A stretch of 64,000 bases of DNA from Candidatus Butyricimonas faecavium (GTDB lineage: Bacteria > Bacteroidota > Bacteroidia > Bacteroidales > Marinifilaceae), in the NCBI GenBank assembly GCA_944321125.1, contig CALUKD010000003.1, positions 186,001-250,000 of the forward strand, written 5' to 3'. Position 1 is the stretch's first letter, and each line of letters starts with the position of its first letter. The notes under the pieces were generated by a model. It made no database searches and was not told where the DNA came from. It worked only from the letters and a program-made list of their open reading frames with translations. Below are positions 55,278 through 63,448 of the stretch, piece by piece. The translations under genes and the position numbers were made by a program.

Positions 55278-56705
55278 TTAGAATTCTCCCACTGGCCATC
55301 CGCCCCCTAGGGCTTGATAAAGTTCTATCAAGTAGCGAAGAGAGGCTGTTCGGGCTTCTACAAGGGAATTTTCATAGTTTAAAAGACTGATTTGGGAACT
55401 TAACACGGTCTGGTAGCTGGCTAATCCGTTTTTGTATTGCTCTATTGCTAACTCCAACGTTAATTGTGACTGTTGGAATGCATCGTTCAAGGCGGATATT
55501 TGCAGGAGTGATTTGTTGTAAGTCACCAGAGCATTATCTACCTCTTGCAAGGCGGTTAGTAATGTTTGATTGTATGAATTGATTTCTTCGTCAAGTTGTA
55601 GTTGGGCAGATTTCTTGGATTCCACTAGGTTTCTACCACTGAAAATCGTCCATTTGATGGAAGGGGCGATTTGCCAGATCATGTTTTCCTTGTTGGTAAA
55701 CTGTTCGAAGTTTTCGGACGAGTAACCGAAGTATCCGGTCACGAGGAATTTGGGCCACCAATCGGCACGGCTTGCACCCACGGCTTCGGCCAATCCGTCG
55801 ATTGTTCTCTCTGCCGAACGTACGTCAGGACGCTGACGGATCAGGTTGGCAGGAATTCCGTTTGCCGCTTGCCGGGGATTGGTCGGAATGGGACGGATTT
55901 TTAATAACGAGTCCCGGATGGCAACTGAATGTTCGCCAATAAGAACTCCGATTAAGTTAATTTGCTGGGCGATAGTTGATTCTATTCCCGGTAATGACGC
56001 TTTGGTTTGCAGATAGAGGCTCTTGGCTTGTGCCGCATCAAGTTGGGAGGCTAATCCGAGCCTGTATCTCGATTCGGTGAGTTCCATGACCTTCTTCTGT
56101 GATTCTATGTTTTCACGAGTTACTTCCAGTTGTTTCTGGGCACTTCGTAAGTTAATATATGCCGTGGATAATTGTGCGGCGAGAGATACCATCACACCCC
56201 GGTAGTCTTCTTGTGCGGCGAGATAGAATTCTTTTTGTGAAGAACTCTCTTTCCGGATTCGTCCGAACACGTCGAGCTCCCAGTTTAGGTTGACAGTGGC
56301 GGTTCCATTCCGTTCTATAATATTTTTTTTATCTGCGCTAAGGCTGCTTTTTTCCGGTGCATAGTTGGCTGAAAAATAGATAGTCGGGTAGTAGGGACTA
56401 CGATCAACCCGTAGTTTTGCCTTTGCCATCTCTATTTTACGAATAGCATTCCGTACATCATAGTTCTTGATAACGGCTTTATTGATAAGCGTATCGAGAA
56501 TCGGATCTTTGAACAATTGCCACCATTCATCGTTGGAGGGTAAAGTTTGTTGCAGGTTCGACTGTTCGCTTACCTTTTTATAGGGCTTGATCTTTTCCGG
56601 TTGGTCGGGTAGGTATTGTCCGGCATTTCCAACGGAAGGAATAACGGTAAGTAAAAGTAATGTCAGGAAATAACTTCCTGTTCTTGTGATAGCAGCCAAT
56701 TTCAT
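55278..56705 (-). CDS. RND efflux outer-membrane channel (OprM/TolC-like)
   Basis: The start at 56705 gives a signal peptide (MKLAAITRTGSYFLTLLLLT); a longer frame to 56747 would begin inside the palindrome. The 475-residue product has two outer-membrane efflux-protein repeats: NDEWWQLFKDPILDTLINKA, NLNWELDVFGRIRKESSSQK and later SIKWTIFSGRNLVESKKSAQ, plus NGLASYQTVLSSQISLLNYE. The usual lipid-bearing cysteine of OprM is not seen at the signal site. It is the first gene of its operon, an uncommon order (channel, adaptor, pump). Confidence 0.93.
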   Translation of the reverse strand: MKLAAITRTGSYFLTLLLLTVIPSVGNAGQYLPDQPEKIKPYKKVSEQSNLQQTLPSNDEWWQLFKDPILDTLINKAVIKNYDVRNAIRKIEMAKAKLRVDRSPYYPTIYFSANYAPEKSSLSADKKNIIERNGTATVNLNWELDVFGRIRKESSSQKEFYLAAQEDYRGVMVSLAAQLSTAYINLRSAQKQLEVTRENIESQKKVMELTESRYRLGLASQLDAAQAKSLYLQTKASLPGIESTIAQQINLIGVLIGEHSVAIRDSLLKIRPIPTNPRQAANGIPANLIRQRPDVRSAERTIDGLAEAVGASRADWWPKFLVTGYFGYSSENFEQFTNKENMIWQIAPSIKWTIFSGRNLVESKKSAQLQLDEEINSYNQTLLTALQEVDNALVTYNKSLLQISALNDAFQQSQLTLELAIEQYKNGLASYQTVLSSQISLLNYENSLVEARTASLRYLIELYQALGGGWPVGEF

Positions 56706-56740
56706 AACGTGTGCGTTGATTGTTAGTTTATAGCGAGAGC

Positions 56741-56761
56741 GTGTCAAAAGTTGTTTGACAC
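56741..56761 (-). promoter_or_regulatory. Palindromic candidate operator of the RND operon
   Basis: GTGTCAAA (56741-56748), 5-base spacer AGTTG, TTTGACAC (56754-56761) is a perfect 8+8 palindrome centred 46 bases before the channel start codon. It is the size bound by TetR or MarR-type repressors. No such regulator gene lies in the window. Confidence 0.55.
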
Positions 56762-56803
56762 CCCCTCGTGTATTGCTGCTATACGTTTTTCAAAAGAGAA
56801 ATG

Positions 56804-57997
56804 TTAGAAGAAGAACCCCATTTTATCGGTCACGATAATGACTTGGGCTGATGGGGCACCGAATAACTGGCGTTCCAGCTCGGATGCCGGGCGAATTTGT
56901 ATAATCTGTACCGGATCAATATTGAAACTTCTTGTCAGACGGTTGTTGATAAGCAAAGCCGGTTCTTCTAGCTTTTCAGGATTCAAGGTGTATTCCTGTT
57001 TGTTGTACTTGTATTTCAGTACACCATTGGCATAACTGATGAATTGTCCTTTTTTCTGTTTTGTGTTGATTACCACGTATGATTTTTTTGCATTCGTTGG
57101 AGAGGTAATCATGTTTACGGTGGCGATCTCGTCAGGGATACCGTTTTTAAGGGAATCTGCTGCGTATTCGATTCCATCGATTACGTAAGATACTTCCGAG
57201 TTTTTGGCATTTACTTTTATACGAGTTTTCCCGTTTTCTTGGATGACTTCCAGACCATTGGAAATAGATTCGCTGATATTCCCCATGTCTGATTCACCGT
57301 TAAACATAGGACCCATATCACGGAACATTTCTTCTGCTTTTTTGAGCATATCGTCCATACTGCCGAAACTTTCCCGAAATGAACCAAAAGGATCTTTCCC
57401 GAAAATGGAGTCTCTTTTTATACCAAAACGTTCTTCCAGTTTTTTGATGAAATCAGAACTGGATGCGACTTGATCTGTTGGTGTATTGATGTAAGCTAAA
57501 CGGTCAAGGCCTTTCACTTTTAAAGCATTGGCAATTTCATCCACGTTGTCCAGTTGAATATTCCCTTTGAGCTCCACGATAGAAAGTATTTCTGCATCTT
57601 CGCTCCATAAAACGAGAGACGTGATACGTTCTTCGTGTTGTGTTACATAGAGGTATTCTTGACTGTAAGCTCCCCGATGACTGCGCACAAGTGTATACTT
57701 GGCCTCATTCTCCACGATTGGAGAGATTCGTTGGGAAATTTCTTCCACAACCTTTGGAGTGGCTCGTTTGATATCAACTTGCATCACGTTGATCTCTTTC
57801 ATATTTTTTAAAGCTTCTTCCGCGGGTAGGGATAGATCTCCTTGTTTATAAAGACTGTAAAGTGATGGGTTTAACATTGTTACGGTTATACCATCCTTGT
57901 TGCGGAACGCTTTCATTTCCTTGCCGACCTGAGCCTGTAGTGGTAGGATTGTGACAAGGCTTACCAGCATGCATGTTAATAGACTTTTGATCTTCAT
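56804..57997 (-). CDS. Exported DUF4252-like protein with two TonB-plug-like modules
   Basis: The 397-residue product has a signal peptide (MKIKSLLTCMLVSLVTILPL, then QAQ). Residues 30-170 resemble DUF4252 (EALKNMKEINVMQVDIKRAT; ILSIVELKGNIQLDNVDEIA). After an acidic Met/Phe-rich linker come two stretches patterned like TonB receptor plugs: YVIDGIEYAADSLKNGIPDE with SYVVINTKQKK (271-316) and ALLINNRLTRSFNIDPVQII with AQVIIVTDK (347-392). Usual DUF4252 proteins are about half this length. The function is unknown. It lies 99 bases upstream of the RND operon start, with the palindrome between. Confidence 0.72.
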   Translation of the reverse strand: MKIKSLLTCMLVSLVTILPLQAQVGKEMKAFRNKDGITVTMLNPSLYSLYKQGDLSLPAEEALKNMKEINVMQVDIKRATPKVVEEISQRISPIVENEAKYTLVRSHRGAYSQEYLYVTQHEERITSLVLWSEDAEILSIVELKGNIQLDNVDEIANALKVKGLDRLAYINTPTDQVASSSDFIKKLEERFGIKRDSIFGKDPFGSFRESFGSMDDMLKKAEEMFRDMGPMFNGESDMGNISESISNGLEVIQENGKTRIKVNAKNSEVSYVIDGIEYAADSLKNGIPDEIATVNMITSPTNAKKSYVVINTKQKKGQFISYANGVLKYKYNKQEYTLNPEKLEEPALLINNRLTRSFNIDPVQIIQIRPASELERQLFGAPSAQVIIVTDKMGFFF

Positions 57998-58125
57998 AAC
58001 TTGATTATTTTAATGTTTTACTGACACGTACTTCTATTCGGGGAGTAAATGTAATGTAATAACTTGTTCATTCTCCCCTGCTTAACGTTATTTACAAAAG
58101 TTATACCATTGGGCGATAAATTTTA

Positions 58126-58133
58126 TACCTTTG
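58126..58133 (+). promoter_or_regulatory. -7 element of waaA
   Basis: TACCTTTG is an exact TAnnTTTG match. Transcripts from it would run through the heptamer repeat at 58149-58233 before the waaA start. Confidence 0.45.
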
Positions 58134-58148
58134 GCAGCGAAAAATAAA

Positions 58149-58233
58149 TTTATGATTTACGATTTCATGATTTATGATTGGATGATGAGGAAATCGTAAA
58201 TTGTAAATCATAAATCATAAATCATAAATTGTC
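58149..58233. repeat. Heptamer repeat hairpin abutting the waaA start codon
   Basis: The left arm is TTTATGA, TTTACGA, TTTCATGA, TTTATGA (58149-58178). The right arm is AATCGTA, AATTGTA, AATCATA three times (58192-58226), then AATTGTC, which directly touches the ATG. The arms are inverted, so a long AT hairpin forms just before the start codon. Confidence 0.75.
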
Positions 58234-59451
58234 ATGTATAATTTGGGAATTATCGCATACCGTTGTGCTATTGGAGTGGTCTCTCTTTTTAACGAAAAAG
58301 CAGCGTTATGGGTGAAAGGGCGAAAAGGAATATGGAAACGAATGGAGGTTGTTGAACGGGGAAAGGGACGATTGGTATGGTTTCACGCCGCATCGTTGGG
58401 AGAATTCGAGCAGGGACGTCCGGTGATTGAAAAATTGAAAGAGATCGAGCCTCATACGAAAATATTATTGACTTTTTTTTCTCCTTCCGGGTACGAGATT
58501 CGCAAGAATTATCAAGGAGCCGATTATATCTATTATTTACCGATTGATACCCCGTCGAATGCCCGTCGTTTTGTGGAAACGTGGAAACCGGATGCTGCCG
58601 TGTTTGTGAAATATGAATACTGGTATAATTATCTGAATGAATTGCATAAACATCAGGTGCGGACATATTTGATTTCTGCTATTTTCCGTTCGGAGCAACC
58701 GTTCTTCAAGAAATGGGGGCATCTTCATCGTCGTATGCTTGGGTTCTTTACCCGTCTTTTCGTACAGGATGAGGAATCCGTGAAATTGTTGTCGACAATT
58801 GGTATCACTCACGTACAACAGACGGGAGATACTCGTTTTGATCGGGTAAAGCAGATTGCGGATGCGGCAAAGAGAATCGAAAAGGTGGAAGCTTTCTGTA
58901 ATGACCGGAGAGCCGTGGTCTGTGGAAGTACTTGGCCCGGAGATGAAGATATTATCTTGGATTATATTAATGCACAAGAAGGAGATTTCAAGTGGATTAT
59001 TGTACCTCATGAGATCGGGGAAAGCCATATCAAGGATATTTTGGGTAAGTGTCGTAAGGCGGTAGCTCGCTATACTGATGAAACGGCTGACGTGACGAAA
59101 TGTCAGGTTCTCGTGGTCGATACAATTGGGGTGTTGTCATCAATTTATCGTTACGGTTCTATTTCCTATATTGGAGGTGGTTTCGGAAAGGGAATTCACA
59201 ACACGCTTGAGGCGGCAATCTATGGTATTCCGGTTATATTCGGACCTAAATATCACAAGTTTAAAGAGGCTGTTGATCTGATCGCTTGTGGTGGTGCGTT
59301 TTCAATTTCGGATAAAGAACAATTTACTTCCTTGATGGATTCATTAATAAACAGCCCGGCAATCGCTGAGGCGGCCGGGCAAAGTGCTTTAAAGTTTGTT
59401 AATCAACAACTGGGTGCGACAAACGTGATTATTCGTCAGTTAGTAGATTAA
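58234..59451 (+). CDS. waaA: 3-deoxy-D-manno-octulosonic acid (Kdo) transferase
   Basis: WaaA adds Kdo to lipid A precursors at the inner membrane. The 405-residue product is a GT30 glycosyltransferase with an N-terminal hydrophobic stretch, the catalytic-site GLU in HAASLGEFEQGRPVIE, the SPSGYEIRKNY motif, KYEYWYNYL and the C-terminal donor site YIGGGFGKGIHNTLEAAIYG. It is complete. Its last 12 bases overlap the end of the converging peptidase gene, and its ATG touches a heptamer repeat. Confidence 0.95.
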   Translation: MYNLGIIAYRCAIGVVSLFNEKAALWVKGRKGIWKRMEVVERGKGRLVWFHAASLGEFEQGRPVIEKLKEIEPHTKILLTFFSPSGYEIRKNYQGADYIYYLPIDTPSNARRFVETWKPDAAVFVKYEYWYNYLNELHKHQVRTYLISAIFRSEQPFFKKWGHLHRRMLGFFTRLFVQDEESVKLLSTIGITHVQQTGDTRFDRVKQIADAAKRIEKVEAFCNDRRAVVCGSTWPGDEDIILDYINAQEGDFKWIIVPHEIGESHIKDILGKCRKAVARYTDETADVTKCQVLVVDTIGVLSSIYRYGSISYIGGGFGKGIHNTLEAAIYGIPVIFGPKYHKFKEAVDLIACGGAFSISDKEQFTSLMDSLINSPAIAEAAGQSALKFVNQQLGATNVIIRQLVD

Positions 59452-60807
59452 AACTTCTTCAATTTCTTCTTCGACTTCCATACCTGTGAGCCATGATTTC
59501 AATACTTTGACAATGGCAGAACGGGTAAGGTTTTCGAAACTTGCGATGCGGCATTTGTGATCCATGTTGGCTTTGATGTACTTGCGGCATTTGTCGTTTT
59601 TCTTCAAATCGACAGCTGTAGCGCTCCAAGGATCGCTTCCACCGTAAATGAAAAGAATATTTTCGGCGTTGGTCTGTAACCAGTGGTTAATATCCTGTAA
59701 TTGTTGCGTGTTGAACGGGGCATTTTCATATCCTTTCGGCATGGCGAAGTCGAACGTGATGATCGGTGTCGGTTCATCCTTGAAGAATTTTTTGAAAGGT
59801 TTGGTATTATAAGCGTACATACCTGTTTCCGTTAAAGCTGCGTAATAGAAGGCCTGCAAATTTTCAATGGTTTTGTCGTCAAAGAAATCTGGAGACGACA
59901 CTTTCACCAAATAATTGAATATTTCGTTGTAATCGTCTTCTTCCGGTTGGGGCATATCGTTGATGTTATTCCCCCATTGCCAAAATGCAAATGGGAACTC
60001 TAGGATCGTGAGCTTTAAAGCCCGTTCTGTTCCACCGACTTTGTTGAAAGAATATCCTTTGGTTTGTGTTAATTCCTGCATGAGCGGCATGAGTTTGTCC
60101 AAATTCTCAAGACATCTCTTTTGAAAATCGAAAATTTGCCATTTAATCTCTTTTCCACCACCCTCTAGTAATTTTCTGTTTTCCGGAGTTCCACCTAGTT
60201 TGGAAAGGAATTTTTCTAGCCGGGGATCGATTTTTTCTAAATTAATAGGAGCCACATAAGGTACACTTAGCTCCACGTCTTTTGGATAGAAATAACGGTG
60301 ATAGACAGTTGTCTGTCCTCCCTTACTGATACCTGTGGATATCCATTTCGTGTTCGGATATATCTTTTGCCGTAAAGTTTGAATAATTTCGTGCTGGTCT
60401 GTGGCAGCCTGTTTCAGGGTTAAGTCAGCCCATGGGGTTTCGCCTTCGGGTTTGCTGTTGTTGAAAAAGCGATGTTCGATGGTAAGCTGGTTCGTTTTGA
60501 ATAGTTTTGACAACTCACTTTCTGCCGGGGAATAAATCCCATATCCTTCAAGGATCGCTACCATGGGAGCATTGAAATCTCGATGGCCCAGCAATACTCT
60601 TTGTTTGAAAGTTCCTTTCGAGGGATTATTGTGGTCTATCGGTTGTTCATACCAGAATTCGTAGTATTCCGTGTAAGGTTGAACTTTTAGTTCCCGAATA
60701 CCGGATATTTCTTTGATTTGTTGTAATTTCTGTAATAACGGACCGTTTGCAAGCACTGATCCGCAAGCTAATAATAGAGTTACAAAAAGTGAAAATACAT
60801 ATCTCAT
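59440..60807 (-). CDS. S37-family peptidase (PS-10-type tripeptidyl aminopeptidase)
   Basis: The 455-residue product is exported (MRYVFSLFVTLLLACGSVLA; LLAC could also be a lipobox). It has an alpha/beta-hydrolase core with the nucleophile in STGISKGGQTTVYH, the front part YYEFWYEQPIDHNNPSKGTF and EHRFFNNSKPEG, and late IYGGSDPWSA and ANMDHKCRI, which would carry Asp and His of the triad. This layout resembles S37/S28 peptidases that take tripeptides from N-termini. With the S46 enzyme it would degrade peptides in the periplasm. Its 3' end overlaps waaA by 12 bases. Confidence 0.83.
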   Translation of the reverse strand: MRYVFSLFVTLLLACGSVLANGPLLQKLQQIKEISGIRELKVQPYTEYYEFWYEQPIDHNNPSKGTFKQRVLLGHRDFNAPMVAILEGYGIYSPAESELSKLFKTNQLTIEHRFFNNSKPEGETPWADLTLKQAATDQHEIIQTLRQKIYPNTKWISTGISKGGQTTVYHRYFYPKDVELSVPYVAPINLEKIDPRLEKFLSKLGGTPENRKLLEGGGKEIKWQIFDFQKRCLENLDKLMPLMQELTQTKGYSFNKVGGTERALKLTILEFPFAFWQWGNNINDMPQPEEDDYNEIFNYLVKVSSPDFFDDKTIENLQAFYYAALTETGMYAYNTKPFKKFFKDEPTPIITFDFAMPKGYENAPFNTQQLQDINHWLQTNAENILFIYGGSDPWSATAVDLKKNDKCRKYIKANMDHKCRIASFENLTRSAIVKVLKSWLTGMEVEEEIEEVLIY

Positions 60808-60892
60808 AGTTCAGTTCTTTGCGTTATCGTGCTGCAAGGTATAAATTATTTCTGTTTTTTCCTGTCTTGTCTGCACTTTTGTGTAAAAAAGG

Positions 60893-60900
60893 TATCTTTG
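60893..60900 (+). promoter_or_regulatory. -7 element of the DUF2059 gene
   Basis: TATCTTTG is an exact TAnnTTTG match 24 bases before the ATG at 60925. TTG triplets upstream are off the usual spacing. Confidence 0.5.
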
Positions 60901-60924
60901 TAACACAAATTAAAATATGATGTT

Positions 60925-61389
60925 ATGAGAAAAATTTTATTTATCCTTGTTCTTGTTTTGGGTATAGGAGGTGTAAGTGTCGCTCAGACAGCACAAACTC
61001 AACCTTCTAAAGAATACGTTGCCGCATTGAAAAAAATGATCGTGGTTTCCGGAAGCGATGCGACATTTAAGCTTGTTATCCCGCAAATGTTTGCCATGAT
61101 GAAACAACAAGTCCCGAATGTTCCCGCTGAATTTTGGAGTGAGGCAGAAAAAGAGATGATGAAAACTTTAGTGGATGACTTAGTTGAAATGTTAGCTCCG
61201 ATTTATCACAAACGTCTTACTTTGTCCGATTTACAAGAAATCACGAAATTTTACGAATCTCCTGTTGGTAAAAAAATGGCAGCGGCGCAACCGGCAATTG
61301 CTACTGAAAGTATGGCTGTTGGGCAACAATGGGGAATGAAGATTGCCACTAAGGTACAGGAGGCGTTGAAGGCGAAAGGGTATTTGTAG
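60925..61389 (+). CDS. Exported DUF2059 protein
   Basis: The 154-residue product has a signal peptide (MRKILFILVLVLGIGGVSVA) and an all-helical DUF2059 domain. Its marks are PQMFAMMKQQVPNVPAEFW, LAPIYHKRLTLSDLQEITKF and YESPVGKKMAAAQPAI. The domain is common in exported proteins of many bacteria and has no known function. It is complete and has its own -7 box; a hairpin lies between it and the MATE gene. Confidence 0.88.
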   Translation: MRKILFILVLVLGIGGVSVAQTAQTQPSKEYVAALKKMIVVSGSDATFKLVIPQMFAMMKQQVPNVPAEFWSEAEKEMMKTLVDDLVEMLAPIYHKRLTLSDLQEITKFYESPVGKKMAAAQPAIATESMAVGQQWGMKIATKVQEALKAKGYL

Positions 61390-61399
61390 GAGTTTTAAA

Positions 61400-61470
61400 G
61401 TTATAGAGTTGTGCTCCATGTGGGTGCTTTATGAACCTTATAAACTTGGTGAACTCTATAACCTTTTATT
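61400..61470 (+). terminator. Long-loop hairpin between the DUF2059 and MATE genes
   Basis: GTTATAGAGTT (61400-61410) and AACTCTATAAC (61452-61462) are exact inverse copies with a 41-base loop, followed by CTTTTATT. It may terminate the upstream gene. Confidence 0.5.
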
Positions 61471-61478
61471 ATATTGAA

Positions 61479-62822
61479 ATGAATTGGCTGCAAAAATATA
61501 GAGAGGATTATTCGGCAACGATTAAAATCGGGATTCCGATCGTGTTGGGACAATTGGGGATAGTGATTGTCGGATTGGTAGATAATATTATGGTGGGACA
61601 TTATAGTACGTCCGACTTGGCGGCCGCTTCTTTCGTGAATAGCGTGTTTAATATTCCAATCTTGTTCGGAATGGGATTTTCTTACGGTTTAACCCCTTTG
61701 GTCGGACAATTTTTCGGACGAGATGACAAATTTCGAGTTGGAGGGTTGTTGCGTAACAGTCTGTTGGCGAATTTTATGATCGGGTTGTTACTATCAATCG
61801 TGATGGGGATTGTGTATTTGAATGTACACAGGATGGGACAGCCGGAAGAGTTGCTGCCCTTGATTCGGCCTTACTTCCTATTGCAGTTGACTTCTCTCGT
61901 ATTTGTTATGATGTTCAATAGTTTCAAGCAGTTTGCTGATGGTATCACGGATACAAGAACTTCAATGTGGATTATGTTGTCTGCTAACATGCTGAATATT
62001 ATTGGAAATTCCCTGTTGATTTATGGGGTATGGGGACTGCCGGCGTTGGGATTGACAGGTGCGGGGATTTCTACTTTGTCCTCTAGGATTTTCATGTTCA
62101 TAGCTTTTGCTATTCTTTTTTTTCGGAAACTATCTTATCGTCGTTATCTGGTCGGTTATCGCCGGACAGCTTATAATACAGGAGATTTGAAAGTGTTGAA
62201 TAGAATGGGGATGATGGTCGGTTTACAGATGGGTATGGAGACGGCATTATTCAGTATCAGCGGGGTTATGATCGGTTGGTTGGGAACGGTGGCACTAGCA
62301 GCTCACCAAGTGGTAGCATCCATTTCTACGTTAGGGTTTATGGTCTATTATGGGGTTGGCTCGGCTGTTTCTATACGAGTTAGTAATTTTTTCGGGAGGG
62401 GGGATATGGTTGGCGTCCGACGGGCAACTTTGGCGGGGGCCCATTTGTTGGCGGTGTTGGCGATTTTGGTTTCTATATTCTTTTTGTTGGTTCGGGGACA
62501 CATTGGGTGGCTATATACGTCGTCAGAAGATGTGGTGAACTTGGTTGCAGTATTGATGGTCATCTTGGTGTTCTACCAGTTTGGTGACAGCTTGCAGATC
62601 ATTTTTGCCAATGCCTTGCGTGGCGTGGCAGATGTGACCTCTATGGCGGTAATCTCCTTTATCGGGTATTTCGTGATCGCCTTACCTGTTTCTTATATCT
62701 GCGGTTTCGTGTTAGATTGGGGTATTGAGGGAATATGGGTCGGTTATCCCGTGGGGCTAACGCTTACCGGGGGAATGATGTGTTGGCGATTTTATTATTT
62801 CTTGCGGAAAAAAGATTTTTAA
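61479..62822 (+). CDS. MATE-family multidrug/sodium exporter
   Basis: The ATG at 61479 gives MNWLQKYREDYSATIKIGIP; a longer frame from 61431 runs into the hairpin region. The 447-residue product has twelve membrane segments in two MATE halves: PIVLGQLGIVIVGLVDNIMV with GHYSTSDLAAASFVNS in the first, and VGLQMGMETALFSISGVMIG with STLGFMVYYGVGSAVSIRVS in the second. It should export cationic compounds in exchange for sodium or protons. Its stop codon directly abuts the stop of the converging gene at 62823. Confidence 0.93.
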   Translation: MNWLQKYREDYSATIKIGIPIVLGQLGIVIVGLVDNIMVGHYSTSDLAAASFVNSVFNIPILFGMGFSYGLTPLVGQFFGRDDKFRVGGLLRNSLLANFMIGLLLSIVMGIVYLNVHRMGQPEELLPLIRPYFLLQLTSLVFVMMFNSFKQFADGITDTRTSMWIMLSANMLNIIGNSLLIYGVWGLPALGLTGAGISTLSSRIFMFIAFAILFFRKLSYRRYLVGYRRTAYNTGDLKVLNRMGMMVGLQMGMETALFSISGVMIGWLGTVALAAHQVVASISTLGFMVYYGVGSAVSIRVSNFFGRGDMVGVRRATLAGAHLLAVLAILVSIFFLLVRGHIGWLYTSSEDVVNLVAVLMVILVFYQFGDSLQIIFANALRGVADVTSMAVISFIGYFVIALPVSYICGFVLDWGIEGIWVGYPVGLTLTGGMMCWRFYYFLRKKDF

Positions 62823-63431
62823 TTATATCTCTTTGGCGATAAAAGGCGGAAGTTTGTCTGCCGATAGTTTTCTTTCCATTGATTCGGGATTCACGTCGTA
62901 ATAAAAGGGAATATATTCAAATCTCAGTTTCCCTTCTTCCATGTAGAATCGTGCATCCGCATCAAAAGCAACAGGACGAAAATTCCCATCACTGGATGGC
63001 ATATCCCTGTAAAGGAGTTGTTGTTCTTTCCACCTTAATTCGTTATTTTCCAGCTTTATATCGTAAACTCCTTGTACCACAGCATCCATTTCAGGAGTTA
63101 TTGTCGTTGTTGAAATCATTCGCATGTATCCGGTAAATTCACGGGTACTTTTTCGCTTTGTCAGTTCGTAACGGAACACGCTTGTTCCGGTATAATCCTT
63201 CTTGATACCCGTATGTTCTCCTTTTTCATTCAAGAAATAGACCCTTTCTTTTGCGATTGTCGTCATGCTAAAGTGTACTCCGTTCTCCGTAAGCTGTAAA
63301 TCGGAAAACATCATTTGATCGGAATATACGTCTTTCAATTTTCCTTCATCAAGAAAGTAAATTACATCGTCCGTCCTTAGAATTTTACCAAAAACTTTTT
63401 CTTTCAAATAGATTACTAATTGCTCTTTCAT
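62823..63431 (-). CDS. Conserved-looking cytoplasmic protein of unknown function
   Basis: I do not recognise this family. The ATG at 63431 gives MKEQLVIYLKEKVFGKILRT; an earlier in-frame start at 63503 would overlap the HAD gene. The 202-residue product has no signal or membrane segment. It is mostly beta-strands with many aromatic residues (GVHFSMTTIAKERVYFLNEK; VQGVYDIKLENNELRWKEQQ; FDADARFYMEEGKLRFEY), suggesting a beta-sandwich or barrel. It begins 17 bases after the HAD hydrolase gene and is probably co-transcribed with it. Confidence 0.65.
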   Translation of the reverse strand: MKEQLVIYLKEKVFGKILRTDDVIYFLDEGKLKDVYSDQMMFSDLQLTENGVHFSMTTIAKERVYFLNEKGEHTGIKKDYTGTSVFRYELTKRKSTREFTGYMRMISTTTITPEMDAVVQGVYDIKLENNELRWKEQQLLYRDMPSSDGNFRPVAFDADARFYMEEGKLRFEYIPFYYDVNPESMERKLSADKLPPFIAKEI

Positions 63432-63448
63432 GCTTTCAGGTTTGGAAG

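Noticed and set aside
58537-59028. Minus-strand frame of 163 codons within waaA
   Set aside because: It is antisense to a conserved glycosyltransferase and has no recognisable feature.
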